From assembly GCF_900460215.1 (NCBI RefSeq), contig NZ_UHIA01000004.1, positions 876,001-940,000 of the forward strand: a stretch of DNA of 64,000 nt, in the 5' to 3' direction. Position numbers and translations under genes: made by a program. Below are positions 45,088 to 54,293 of this stretch, piece after piece (within the stretch, counting starts at the first letter, position 1; each line of letters starts with the position of its first letter). The stretch comes from Suttonella indologenes. Its GTDB lineage: Bacteria > Pseudomonadota > Gammaproteobacteria > Cardiobacteriales > Cardiobacteriaceae. The notes beneath the pieces are model-generated. The model worked only from the letters and a program-made list of their open reading frames with translations. It searched no databases and was not told the DNA's origin.

Positions 45088-46973
45088 ATATTAAAGCAAT
45101 CATTTTCCCATTAACTGCTGCATCAAGAAGGCTAAAACAAAGTTTTTTGAGCTTTCTTGATTTTTTTGTATTCCCATTATTATTATGGGGCTGCTATGTA
45201 ATACGTCTATTTGATTTATCAGTAGATGCTGTTCCCAATTTAATGTTGGGAGAATGGTTGGTCTCGTTAGTTGCGGTTTTCAGTTTGTTCTTAACAGGTG
45301 TATATCGTTTTATTGTGCGTAGTTTCAATGAGATGATGATTGGTCGCTTAGCTATGGCAACTATTCTAACCGTTATCGTGTTGTATTTATTGGCTCGTAC
45401 CACATCTGCTTTTATTCCTAATAGTATTCCGTTGATGTTTGGCTTTACTATGTTTGCTTGGGTCTGGTTTAGTCGAAGTGTAATTCGTTTCTTTATTAGG
45501 ATATTATTTCTGCAAACTCATAAATTGCGTAAACGTATGGTGATTTATGGAGCAGGAGCGGCAGGGCAACAAGTTGCAGGTATTTTAATTCGCTCCGAAG
45601 ATCATTTGCCCTTATATTTTATTGATGATAATCCCGCTTTAAATGGTCGTATTTTAGGCGGATTGAAAGTTTATTCCGCTGAGCAAGCTAAACAACGTTT
45701 TGCAAGATATCAGATTGATGAAGTTTTAATTGCTTTACCTTCAGTCAGCCGTGAGCGTAAACAAGCAATTGTTAAATTTTTAGAAGATTCTTCAATAAAA
45801 ATTACTGAGTTACCGGGTTTAACTCGCTTAGTTGATGGGAATATTCGTATTTCCGATATTCAAGATGTCGATATTGTTGATTTGCTGGGAAGAAATCCTG
45901 TGGCTCCTATTCCAGAATTATTATCTAAGAATATTAAAAATAAAGTGGTAATGGTAACAGGTGCAGGCGGTTCAATCGGTTCGGAATTGTGTCGCCAAAT
46001 CATTAAAAATCAGCCAAGGTTATTAATTTTATATGAATTAACAGAATTTGCTTTATATGCCATAGAAAAAGAATTGCAGCAGTCTGCTCAATGTAATCTT
46101 ATTCCTATTTTAGGTACAGTGTTAGAACAAGCTAAATTGGAACGTATTATTGAGCAATATCAAGTGCAAACAGTTTATCATGCGGCTGCATACAAACATG
46201 TTCCTTTAGTAGAGGCTAATCCGATTGCAGGCTTGAAAAACAATGCGGTTGGTACGGCTTTCAGTGTCAATGCATCTGTCAACAAAGGTGTTGAAACATT
46301 TGTTTTGATTTCAACAGATAAAGCTGTTCGACCTACTAATGTGATGGGCGCATCTAAGCGTATGGCGGAGCTGTATTGTCAGGCAATGGCAGAAAAGCAA
46401 CATCAAACTCAAATTAGCATGGTACGTTTTGGCAATGTATTGGGTTCTTCCGGTTCGGTTGTACCTTTGTTTAAACAGCAAATTGCCAAAGGCGGACCAA
46501 TTACGGTTACCCATCCTGATGTTACTCGCTATTTTATGACTATCCCAGAGGCTTCACAGTTGGTCATTCAGGCCGGAGCTTTGGGAACGGGGGGCGATGT
46601 ATTTTTATTAGATATGGGAGAACCTGTTCGGATTCAAGATTTAGCTCGTCAAATGATCAAATTAAGCGGTTTAACATTTAAAGAGCAAGCTAATCAAGAA
46701 GGCGATATTGAAATCCAATATTCAGGATTGCGTGCAGGCGAAAAATTATATGAGGAATTACTCATTGATAAAGAAAATGCCCAAAAAACCCTACATGATT
46801 CTATTTTTTTAGCAAGAGAGAAGCTTTTTCCTTATGATGAAATTGTTACTGTGATTGAACGCATGGCAGTATTAGAAGAATCGGAAAATGATTTAGAATG
46901 GGTATTGGAACAGTTAGAATATTATGTTGACGGTTATAAGCGTAGTCAAGATGTGCGCAATTATTCGGCATAA
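45084..46973 (+). CDS. pglD: Membrane-bound UDP-GlcNAc 4,6-dehydratase (PglD/PglF/WbpM type)
   Basis: 629 residues. Four N-terminal helices (about 18-130) and a first nucleotide-fold domain (VIYGAGAAGQQVAGIL) precede the catalytic short-chain dehydrogenase domain: VTGAGGSIGSELCRQI, HAAAYKHVPL, STDKAVRPTNVMGASKR with Met in place of Tyr as in this family, and RFGNVLGSSGSVVPLF. It makes the 4-keto-6-deoxy intermediate of diNAcBac. Named after Neisseria (PglF in Campylobacter). It ends the glycan island; rnr follows after 66 bases. Confidence 0.92.
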   Translation: MNIKAIIFPLTAASRRLKQSFLSFLDFFVFPLLLWGCYVIRLFDLSVDAVPNLMLGEWLVSLVAVFSLFLTGVYRFIVRSFNEMMIGRLAMATILTVIVLYLLARTTSAFIPNSIPLMFGFTMFAWVWFSRSVIRFFIRILFLQTHKLRKRMVIYGAGAAGQQVAGILIRSEDHLPLYFIDDNPALNGRILGGLKVYSAEQAKQRFARYQIDEVLIALPSVSRERKQAIVKFLEDSSIKITELPGLTRLVDGNIRISDIQDVDIVDLLGRNPVAPIPELLSKNIKNKVVMVTGAGGSIGSELCRQIIKNQPRLLILYELTEFALYAIEKELQQSAQCNLIPILGTVLEQAKLERIIEQYQVQTVYHAAAYKHVPLVEANPIAGLKNNAVGTAFSVNASVNKGVETFVLISTDKAVRPTNVMGASKRMAELYCQAMAEKQHQTQISMVRFGNVLGSSGSVVPLFKQQIAKGGPITVTHPDVTRYFMTIPEASQLVIQAGALGTGGDVFLLDMGEPVRIQDLARQMIKLSGLTFKEQANQEGDIEIQYSGLRAGEKLYEELLIDKENAQKTLHDSIFLAREKLFPYDEIVTVIERMAVLEESENDLEWVLEQLEYYVDGYKRSQDVRNYSA

Positions 46974-47039
46974 AATATTTTCATTTCAAGTTGAGATGCT
47001 GTTCTAATATTTTTTCTCATAATATTTGGAGAACTAGAG

Positions 47040-49403
47040 ATGGCAAAGAAAAAAATTCAATCCTTGCATCATTGGCAACGGCAGGATCCGTATTATCAGC
47101 GTGAAATTGAAAAATACGGTGAGAATCCTTTGCCGAGTCGCGAGTTCATTATGCAGTGCTTGGAAAAAGAGGGGCGTTTATTAAGTTTCGCCGAGATTAT
47201 CAATATTTTCCAGCTTGATGAGGCGCGGGCGGAATTATTCGGCCATCGTTTAAAAGCCATGATTCGTGCGGGGCAGTTGATGTCGAATCGGCAGGGACAA
47301 ATCGGTTTGTCGCGCAAGATGGATTTGGTGGCGGGGCGTGTGATTGCGCATCCTGAAGGTTATGGTTTTCTGCATTTTGAAGGCGATGAGCCTGATGGCT
47401 TTATTCCGCCTAAGTATATGAATGAGTTGATGCATGATGACAAAATCCTAGCACGTGTCAGCGATATCGATCGGCAGGGGCGCAAGGATTATGCGCCTGT
47501 GGAGATTTTGGAGCGCGGTCAGGCGCGGATTGTGGGCAAATTAAGCCATTTGCAGGGTTTGTGGTTTGTTTTGCCTGAGAACCGCCGTTTAAATCGGCAG
47601 TTTTTCATTCCTGACGATAAGCGCAACGGAGCGAAAAACGGCGAAATCGTGGTGGCTGAAATTGTGGAATATCCCACGCGCCACAGCCAGGCGATGGCGA
47701 AAATTTTGCACGTTTTGGGCGAAGAGCGCGCTGCCGGCATGGAAGTGGAAATCGCCTTGGAAAATCATAATATTCCGCGGGAGTTTCCTGAGGCGGTGCA
47801 GCAGGAAACGGCGGCTGTGCCGGAGGCTTTGCGTGCGCAAGATTATGAAAATAGGTTGGATTTGCGCCATTTGCCTTTTGTTACTATTGACGGCATTAGT
47901 GCGCGCGATTTTGACGATGCGGTGTTTGCAGAGAAGCGCGGCGCGAATTATTGCCTGTATGTGGCGATTGCCGATGTGTCGCATTATGTGAAGCTGGGGC
48001 GTCCTTTGGACGAAGAGGCGCATTTGCGCGGCACTTCCGTCTATTTCCCTGACCGTGTGATTCCGATGTTGCCGGAAAAATTATCCAATGGATTGTGTTC
48101 GCTTAATCCGCATGTGGACAGATTATGTATGGTCTGCCAAATCACGCTGGCGCCCGACGGCAGCATTAAGCGGAGCAAATTTCATGAGGCGGTGATGCAT
48201 TCGCATGCGCGCCTGACTTATGAAACGGCGCAGAAAATCATTTTTGACCGCGATGCTTTATTGCGCGAAAGTTTTGCCCAATTGCTGCGCCCCTTGGACA
48301 CGCTGGCGGCGGTGTATGAGATTTTAAAAGCGGCGCGCGAAGCGCGGCATACGATTAATTTCGAGTTTGCGGAAGCGGAGTTTGAATACGACAGCGAAGG
48401 CAAAATCGAAAGCATTAAGGCACGCGAACGTTTGGAAGCGCATAAATTGATTGAAGAATGTATGATTGTGGCGAATATTGCGGCGGCAAAATTTTTAAGC
48501 AAACATAAGATTCCCGCGCTTTATCGCGTGCATGACACGCCGGGGATTGACCGCTTAGGCAAGCTCAAGCAATATCTGTCGCGGATTGGTCTGGGCGGCA
48601 AAATCCGCATCGGCGACAGCGTCAGTCCGCAGCAATTGGCGCAAGTTTTGGCTTTGGCGCAAGGGCGGCCCGATTATGCCTTGATTGAGAAAATGCTGTT
48701 GCGCACGATGGAGCAGGCGGTATATTCGCCTAAAAACCGCGGACATTTCGGCTTGGCTTTGGAAAACTACGCCCATTTTACCTCTCCTATCCGCCGCTAT
48801 CCCGATTTGCTCGTCCATCGCGCCATTCGCCATATTTTGCGCGGCGGCACAGCGGAAAATTATGCCTACAACGGCGAGCAAATGACGGAACTGGCGATAC
48901 ATACTTCCATGACCGAACGCCGTGCCGACGATGCTACGCGTGAGGCGATGGATTTCCTGAAATGCGAATTTATGAGCCATCGCATCGGCGAAGAATTCGG
49001 CGGCCAGATTTCCAATATTACCAGCTTCGGTTTATTCATTACTTTGGACGATTATTTCATTGACGGGCTTGTGCATGTCTCCAGCCTGACTAACGACTAT
49101 TACCATTATGATGCGGACACGGTTTCGCTGACGGGCGAGCGCAGCGGACATGTATTCCGCATGCTTGACCAAGTGCGGGTGCGCGTGGCAAAAGTCGATA
49201 TCGACGACCGCAAAATCGATTTCGCTTTGCTCAATCATGCCGGCAAACGCCATAAAACCGCCGCTTCCGCGCCCAATCATGAGGCGACCAAAGCGGAGAA
49301 GCGTGCGAAAAAGAAAGTCAAAAGCAGCAAGCATCAGCGCGTAGAAACTAAAAAACCTGCCGTCGAGAAAAAAGCGACGAAGAAAAAAAGGAAAATCAAA
49401 TGA
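47040..49403 (+). CDS. rnr: Ribonuclease R
   Basis: 787 residues. N-terminal winged-helix and cold-shock regions (VAGRVIAHPEGYGFLHFEGD) precede the RNB domain with TIDGISARDFDDAVFAEK supplying the metal-binding aspartates, then an S1 domain (SNITSFGLFITLDDYFIDGLVHVSSL) and a Lys-rich tail (about 735-787). It degrades structured RNA 3' to 5' and helps ribosome quality control. The stop overlaps the start of rlmB, the usual partner. Confidence 0.97.
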   Translation: MAKKKIQSLHHWQRQDPYYQREIEKYGENPLPSREFIMQCLEKEGRLLSFAEIINIFQLDEARAELFGHRLKAMIRAGQLMSNRQGQIGLSRKMDLVAGRVIAHPEGYGFLHFEGDEPDGFIPPKYMNELMHDDKILARVSDIDRQGRKDYAPVEILERGQARIVGKLSHLQGLWFVLPENRRLNRQFFIPDDKRNGAKNGEIVVAEIVEYPTRHSQAMAKILHVLGEERAAGMEVEIALENHNIPREFPEAVQQETAAVPEALRAQDYENRLDLRHLPFVTIDGISARDFDDAVFAEKRGANYCLYVAIADVSHYVKLGRPLDEEAHLRGTSVYFPDRVIPMLPEKLSNGLCSLNPHVDRLCMVCQITLAPDGSIKRSKFHEAVMHSHARLTYETAQKIIFDRDALLRESFAQLLRPLDTLAAVYEILKAAREARHTINFEFAEAEFEYDSEGKIESIKARERLEAHKLIEECMIVANIAAAKFLSKHKIPALYRVHDTPGIDRLGKLKQYLSRIGLGGKIRIGDSVSPQQLAQVLALAQGRPDYALIEKMLLRTMEQAVYSPKNRGHFGLALENYAHFTSPIRRYPDLLVHRAIRHILRGGTAENYAYNGEQMTELAIHTSMTERRADDATREAMDFLKCEFMSHRIGEEFGGQISNITSFGLFITLDDYFIDGLVHVSSLTNDYYHYDADTVSLTGERSGHVFRMLDQVRVRVAKVDIDDRKIDFALLNHAGKRHKTAASAPNHEATKAEKRAKKKVKSSKHQRVETKKPAVEKKATKKKRKIK

Positions 49404-50131
49404 AAACACAATGGATTGGCGGCATACATGCCGTCCGCCAAGCCTTGACGGATAAACGCATTCTGCGGGCGGAAATCGTCGAAGGCAAAAAAAGCAAGAA
49501 TTTGGCTTTATTGCTGGAAGATATGCTGGCGCAGGGTATTGCGATTGAACGCGTGCCGCTTTACGGCATTGATATGCGTCTGCCCGACGTGCGCCATCAA
49601 GGCATTGCCGCGGAATGCCTTGTGGCGGAGCAGGCGGCGAATTGGCAGGCAGCAATCGCCGGCATTGAGCAGCCGCTGATATTGGTCTTGGACGGTATTC
49701 AAGATCCGCATAATCTCGGCGCTTGTCTGCGCAGCGCTTTGGCAGCGGGCGTGGATGCCGTATTGCTGCCCAACAGTCGTTCGGCGGATATTACGCCGGT
49801 CGTGCATAAAGTTTCCTGCGGTGCATCGGAAGTGCTGCCGATTTCCCGCGTTGCCAATCTCAAGCGCGAAGTCGAGGCGATGAAGGAAAAAGGGCTGTGG
49901 GTTGTCGGCGGCGCCGGCGAAGAAAGCGTTTCCCTCTACAGTCTTGATTTGCGCGGCGGACTGGTGATGATTGTCGGCAATGAAGGCGAGGGCATCCGCT
50001 TCGGATTGCGGGAGTGCTGCGATTATCTCGCCGCCATTCCGATGGCGGAGGGCATGGAAAGTCTGAATGTATCGGTTGCCTGCGGCGTGATGCTGTTTGA
50101 AGCGAGAAGGCAGCGTTTGTCGGGCGCCTAA
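49400..50131 (+). CDS. rlmB: 23S rRNA 2'-O-ribose methyltransferase RlmB
   Basis: 243 residues. The SPOUT fold is shown by LDGIQDPHNLGACLRSA, MIVGNEGEGIR and ESLNVSVACGVMLFEA, and the short N-terminal substrate-binding domain by GGIHAVRQAL. RlmB methylates G2251 (E. coli numbering) of 23S rRNA. It overlaps rnr by four bases. Confidence 0.96.
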   Translation: MKTQWIGGIHAVRQALTDKRILRAEIVEGKKSKNLALLLEDMLAQGIAIERVPLYGIDMRLPDVRHQGIAAECLVAEQAANWQAAIAGIEQPLILVLDGIQDPHNLGACLRSALAAGVDAVLLPNSRSADITPVVHKVSCGASEVLPISRVANLKREVEAMKEKGLWVVGGAGEESVSLYSLDLRGGLVMIVGNEGEGIRFGLRECCDYLAAIPMAEGMESLNVSVACGVMLFEARRQRLSGA

Positions 50132-50164
50132 GCGTATTTGAACTCACACAAGCATGACAAATTA

Positions 50165-50257
50165 TATAGTCTCTTAACTTCAAAATGAGATTATTCTAAG
50201 CGCTTCTCCTGACAAAATGTGTATCTCTAAGTCTCATTTTGAAGTTAAGGTACTATA
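50165..50257. mobile_element. 93-bp MITE-like element with TA-flanked inverted repeats
   Basis: Ends TATAGTCTCTTAACTTCAAA and the complement of its right counterpart (TATAGTACCTTAACTTCAAA) match over about 28 bases with few differences, including the AATGAGA inside. Length 93 bases, no coding frame. TA at the ends suits IS630/Tc1-type insertion, which I infer only from the termini. It lies just after rlmB and abuts a copy of the triple-hairpin repeat. The gene-free stretch 50132-50614 contains this, the repeat at 50264-50394, and about 220 bases with no other recognisable feature. Confidence 0.7.
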
Positions 50258-50263
50258 GTAAAT

Positions 50264-50394
50264 TCATCAAAATTTCCTTACTGGTGAAACCCCTCCCTTT
50301 AGGGAGGATAAGTCTTGTGGGAGAGGTGTAACCTCTTCCAATTCAGGGCAACACGTAGAGCGACGCTTTATGTGTCGCTCTGTGTGTTGAAACA
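50264..50394 (+). repeat. Triple-hairpin repeat, copy C
   Basis: Third copy of the 130-bp unit (see 24461-24590, 26779-26908), with all three stems well preserved. It starts seven bases after the MITE-like element and lies between rlmB and the convergent HerA-like gene. Short frames across it (for example antisense, with CCPELEEV) recur in the copies because the repeat recurs, and are not genes. Confidence 0.85.
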
Positions 50395-50614
50395 TAGCAA
50401 AATCAATCACTTTTTGATGGTTAGATCGGCTACTTGTATCCGACATTGCTTGAAATATCAATTTTTCGGATTCAAGAATCCGACCTACTTCCCTATAAAT
50501 TAGTAGCTTAGATATTTATATCCATCACAATTTGTCATGCGAGTGCTTTCTGGCATAAACGCCTAAGCTAAGGTTAAAAATATAATGTTCGTATTTGTCA
50601 TGAATTGACTGTGT

Positions 50615-52954
50615 TTAAACCAAAGGTTGGTATAAAAGCGCTAAGAAATCAATCCGAATATCGGCGGCTTTGGCATGAATGTTTTTGCGTTCAATATTGA
50701 GATTTTCCACGCGATAGTGGTATTCGATATCGGCAAGGGCTTGCGCCAATTCCTGCTCTACGGCGGCAATTTCCTGCTCAATCAAAGCAGCTTTTTCTTT
50801 TGCCGCGGCAAGATCTTGGCGTTCTTTGCCGATATTGCCGGCTTTGCGTATGGCGCCGGCGGCGCGGTTAATATTGCTTTGCGACAGCACCTTGCGCCCT
50901 GTGAATGCGCCCAGCAAGGCGCCGCCGATGGCAATGCCTGTGCTGAGCAGGCTATTTGAGGCTTGCGCGTTTTCTCTTTCAAGGGCTTGTTCGGCGCTGA
51001 TTTGCCGGCGCGCTAATCGCATTTGCTTGCTGTTATAGCTTTGGCGCAGTTTCTGCACGGCTTGGTCGCGTTGTTCGTGCGCGGCGGTGCTGAGACGGTT
51101 GCGGAAGGTCTGTTCGCTTTCGCCTGCTTCGCTGTAAATTTTAAAGTCCGGCGCATAGAAAATCTCTAGGCTCTTGAATTGGCGCAAAGCGGTTTTGAGG
51201 CTGCGTTCCCATGCCGTCCAGCATTTGTTGTCGCCTAGGCTCGGCGGTGCAGGGTGGAAATGCGCCGGCTGTGTCGGGCTGCTTTGCAATTGCTCGAGAT
51301 TAAGCGCCAGAGGAGCGGCTTGCGTCCAATCGATATCGCCATTTTCCTCTAGGGCGACATTGAGTAAGATTTTATTTTCAGTGCGGATATCGGCTTTGGC
51401 GTCTTGATAGAACAAGGTAGCGGCGGCAAGCAGGGTCGGAAAATAATGCGCCGGCGCGCCGTTTTTGCCACCGGGCGCATAATAGGTGGCAATGCCATTG
51501 GGCAGCAGGGCGGGATGCTGATGCGCCGAATGAAGATGTTTGTCTTTTGAAGTATTGTCGGCGCCGTCGGTGCTTTGGCTGAGTCGGCGGATATGTTCGG
51601 CGCCGAGCGGTCCTGCCAGATAGCTCATTGCCCAGCGGGTTTGCAGGATGCAGGGCGCATTTTCATGAATGTTTTTCATTAGGAATTGACGTTTGCCCAG
51701 TTGGTCGAACCATTGATCGAGTTCGGCGGCGTTTAAACCGGCTTCGCCTGCGCTGAGCAGACCTTCGCGCAGACGCTTGCGGTCTTGCGCGGTTTGCAGG
51801 CGTCCGATAAACCATGTGCCGGCATTGGAAAGGGCTTTGTAGTCCAAATCAATCGGGTTTTGCGTGGACAGAACGAGTCCGAGACCAAAGGCGCGCGCCT
51901 GTTTGAGCAGGGTCAGGAAAGCGGCTTTGCTGGCGGGATTGCTGTTAGGCGGCAGATAGCCGGCGATTTCGTCCATATAGAGAATGGCGCGCAGGGTGGA
52001 AGTGCCTTGTTGGCGGCGCATCCAGGCAATTAGTTTCGTCAGTAGCAGGCTGACAAAATACATTCTTTCGCTGTCGCTTAAATGCGCGATGTTCAAAATG
52101 CTGGTTTGGGCGCGTTTTTCAGGGCTGTAAAACAGGTTTTCGCAATCCAGCGCTTTGCCGCTGCGCCATTGGGCGAAGCCCGGTGCGGCAAGAAGATTGT
52201 TCAGTCCTAAGGCAAGGGATTGGCGTGATTTTTCCGGAAAGACTTGCGAAAGCGGCAAGATGCCGATTTTTTCAAAAGGCGGTCGGCTGATGGCGGCAAT
52301 TAAGCCGCCTAAGTCTATGCTTTGCTGCTGCGTCCAGAAATGATTGAATATGTGCGTGAGGAAGACATGCGCCGGCGACAGGCTGTCATTGTCTTGCTTG
52401 AGCAAGGCAAGCAGACTTGCCGCGCTGCTGTCAAGATAGTCGGCATAGGCTTCGCGATTGGTTTGAATTTCGGCGGGCGGCGGCGGGAAATCGCCGATTA
52501 GTGCCAGCGGCAGACCAAGGCTGCTGCCCGGCGTGTAGAGATGTACGGGATTGCCGGCTTTGAGCATTTGCATGCGTTCGCTGCTTTGCCCTGATTGTTC
52601 AATGCCTTGCCGCCATTGCTCGGCGGTGTTTTCCGCCCATGTCGGCGCATCGATGCCTTGCTGGGCTAAGACGTCGGCATCGGCATAAGGCAGAAAATCT
52701 TCTGCCTGCAAACGGGGAAAATTGAGCAAGAGATTGCCTAAATCGCCTTTGGGGTCAATGGCGATGACGGGGATATTGTCTAATGCCGCTTCTTCCAAGA
52801 GGCTGATGCCCAATCCGGTTTTGCCTGAACCGGTCATGCCGATAATCACGGCATGAGTGCATAAATCCGCGGCATCGTAGAGCAGGGGGCGTTGCTCCGG
52901 CTGAATTTCATTGCCCAGATAAAATTGTCCGATGTTTTCAGGAATTTGATTCAT
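50615..52954 (-). CDS. HerA-like ATP-binding protein (DUF853/YjgR family)
   Basis: About 779 residues from ATG 52954 (GGGAGG upstream); a frame extending further overlaps the serB-like gene and is artefactual. Walker A is GMTGSGKTGLGISLLEEA, followed by VIAIDPKGDLGNLL and the Walker B-like ILYMDEIAGYLPP. The C-terminal quarter is a long coiled coil (about 660-760) with a hydrophobic patch (LLSTGIAIGGALLGAF). The family is a HerA/FtsK-type ATPase of uncertain role. It starts within the stop of the serB-like gene (ATGA), so both are co-translated. Confidence 0.85.
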   Translation of the reverse strand: MNQIPENIGQFYLGNEIQPEQRPLLYDAADLCTHAVIIGMTGSGKTGLGISLLEEAALDNIPVIAIDPKGDLGNLLLNFPRLQAEDFLPYADADVLAQQGIDAPTWAENTAEQWRQGIEQSGQSSERMQMLKAGNPVHLYTPGSSLGLPLALIGDFPPPPAEIQTNREAYADYLDSSAASLLALLKQDNDSLSPAHVFLTHIFNHFWTQQQSIDLGGLIAAISRPPFEKIGILPLSQVFPEKSRQSLALGLNNLLAAPGFAQWRSGKALDCENLFYSPEKRAQTSILNIAHLSDSERMYFVSLLLTKLIAWMRRQQGTSTLRAILYMDEIAGYLPPNSNPASKAAFLTLLKQARAFGLGLVLSTQNPIDLDYKALSNAGTWFIGRLQTAQDRKRLREGLLSAGEAGLNAAELDQWFDQLGKRQFLMKNIHENAPCILQTRWAMSYLAGPLGAEHIRRLSQSTDGADNTSKDKHLHSAHQHPALLPNGIATYYAPGGKNGAPAHYFPTLLAAATLFYQDAKADIRTENKILLNVALEENGDIDWTQAAPLALNLEQLQSSPTQPAHFHPAPPSLGDNKCWTAWERSLKTALRQFKSLEIFYAPDFKIYSEAGESEQTFRNRLSTAAHEQRDQAVQKLRQSYNSKQMRLARRQISAEQALERENAQASNSLLSTGIAIGGALLGAFTGRKVLSQSNINRAAGAIRKAGNIGKERQDLAAAKEKAALIEQEIAAVEQELAQALADIEYHYRVENLNIERKNIHAKAADIRIDFLALLYQPLV

Positions 52955-53619
52955 GCGTCCTCCCATAAGGCGAGCAATGCGAGCAAATCCGCCTGCTCGA
53001 TAAAAATGCTGGCTTGTTCGCGTACGGCAGGGCGGGCAATGACGCCGCCGTAGCCGATAACTACATCTGCCGCCGCTTTTCCGAGTGCGGCAACATCGCT
53101 CATACCGTCGCCGACCAAATACAGGCTTTTGAATTGATGACGAGCTTTCCATTGCGCCACGATCTCGAATTTGCCGACGGCGGTCGTTAAGGGACTGGGC
53201 AGCACGCCGCGATAATTGCCCTGCACATCATAATCCAAGGCAACAGCGAAAATATCTTCCTCGGCAATGCCCAGCGATTGTCCGAAGGGCAGCACCGCGT
53301 CCAGTAAACCGCCGCTAACAATGCCGACCCGTACTCCTTTGTCCTGCAAATGGCGCACAATTTCTTGCGCATGCAGACAGGGATTGGCGGCATATAAATC
53401 CGCAATTGCCCGCACGTCGCTGCGGCTCGGGCGGATAATCTCCAGCCTTTTGGCGTAAACGGCTTCTAGCGGCACTTCGCCGTTCATGGCGCGGTCGGTA
53501 AGGACGGCGATTTCGACACGACAATTTTTTGCCGCCGCCAGTTCGTCAATGCCTTCAATCGTGCTTAGGGTGGAATCGCAATCAAAAATAAGGGCTTGCG
53601 GCAGGGAAAAAAAGGGCAT
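52951..53619 (-). CDS. serB: HAD-family phosphoserine phosphatase-like enzyme
   Basis: 222 residues from ATG 53619 (AGGA seven bases upstream). The HAD motifs are FDCDSTLSTIEGIDELA (nucleophile DxDST with the SerB-type EGIDELA), GIVSGGLLDAVLP and LVGDGMSDVAAL. The last step of serine synthesis is the likely reaction, and the EGIDELA motif supports SerB over other HAD-IB enzymes. It lacks the N-terminal ACT-like extension of E. coli SerB. Confidence 0.82.
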   Translation of the reverse strand: MPFFSLPQALIFDCDSTLSTIEGIDELAAAKNCRVEIAVLTDRAMNGEVPLEAVYAKRLEIIRPSRSDVRAIADLYAANPCLHAQEIVRHLQDKGVRVGIVSGGLLDAVLPFGQSLGIAEEDIFAVALDYDVQGNYRGVLPSPLTTAVGKFEIVAQWKARHQFKSLYLVGDGMSDVAALGKAAADVVIGYGGVIARPAVREQASIFIEQADLLALLALWEDA

Positions 53620-53649
53620 GGTCAATCCTGTGTGAGAAAAGCGGACAAT

Positions 53650-53677
53650 AAAAAAGCCGGTTTTATCCGGCTTTTTT
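53650..53677. terminator. Bidirectional intrinsic terminator
   Basis: AAAAAAGCCGG and CCGGCTTTTTT pair around a six-base loop, giving a GC stem with T runs on both strands. It lies ten bases after the stop of the minus-strand IalB-family gene and upstream of the serB-like gene, so it terminates the former. Confidence 0.9.
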
Positions 53678-53686
53678 ATGATGGCA

Positions 53687-54151
53687 TTAAAGTGCGTTAA
53701 TGCCTGAAGTAACGCCTTTTAAGGAAAATTCTACGGTTTGCTGCTGACCGCCGGCGAAGGTGGCGATTTGCAATTTATTACCTGCTTTGATTTTATTTAA
53801 TATATCGCTTTCTAAAGGAATGGCAACATGGCAGCCGCCCGGCGAGCAGTAATCCAAGGGAACACTTTTCACTTCTTTCGTATCAACGGCAATGCCGATG
53901 CCGGCATGTAGGACTACGCCTAAAGGTACAGTAATGAATAAAACCGCCTGATTATTGGCTTCAGGCACTTTTCTAATCGCTAATAAGCCGACAACGGTAC
54001 CGGCTTGGTTTTTCGCTTCTTGCATGATGCCGCACATGCCTTCTTGGCAAACGCCTTGCCAGTCGCCGTATTTTTGTCCGTTAGTAACGGCGGCTTGGGC
54101 GGCAAGACCGGTGCCTAAAACGGCGGCAATCAAGAGTTGTTTGAATTTCAT
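53687..54151 (-). CDS. IalB-family (invasion-associated locus B) secreted protein
   Basis: 154 residues with a signal peptide cleaved near GLAAQA-AVTN. The mature part shows the IalB pattern: GDWQGVCQEG, C-G-I-M-Q, PLGVVLHAGIGIAVD and DYCSPGGCHVAIPL, with four cysteines probably forming two disulphides. The Bartonella namesake helps erythrocyte invasion; other members are periplasmic proteins of unknown function. Divergent from trpF, with about 140 bases for two promoters. Confidence 0.85.
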   Translation of the reverse strand: MKFKQLLIAAVLGTGLAAQAAVTNGQKYGDWQGVCQEGMCGIMQEAKNQAGTVVGLLAIRKVPEANNQAVLFITVPLGVVLHAGIGIAVDTKEVKSVPLDYCSPGGCHVAIPLESDILNKIKAGNKLQIATFAGGQQQTVEFSLKGVTSGINAL

Positions 54152-54293
54152 GGTTCCTCTCCATATAAATGAAAATTTGTATCAGTGTATCAATTATATC
54201 GTCTTAGGCAAGCAGATTTTCATTTCGCAATGCTTGGCGCAGCCGAGCGGGATGCGATGCCTATGCTATGATGCCTTATTTTCAGGAACCTTT

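Noticed and set aside
50267..50461. Short frame containing CCPELEEV, similar to one at 26814-27140
   Set aside because: The similarity comes from the shared 130-bp repeat; the frame crosses its hairpins and is not a gene family.
52955..53152. N-terminal extension of the HerA-like protein
   Set aside because: It overlaps the serB-like coding sequence and is Arg/Cys-rich; ATG 52954 has a good ribosome-binding site and the ATGA overlap expected of coupled genes.
53955..54293. Upstream extension of the trpF frame
   Set aside because: It runs antisense through the IalB-family gene; the start at 54294 has a ribosome-binding site and matches TrpF.
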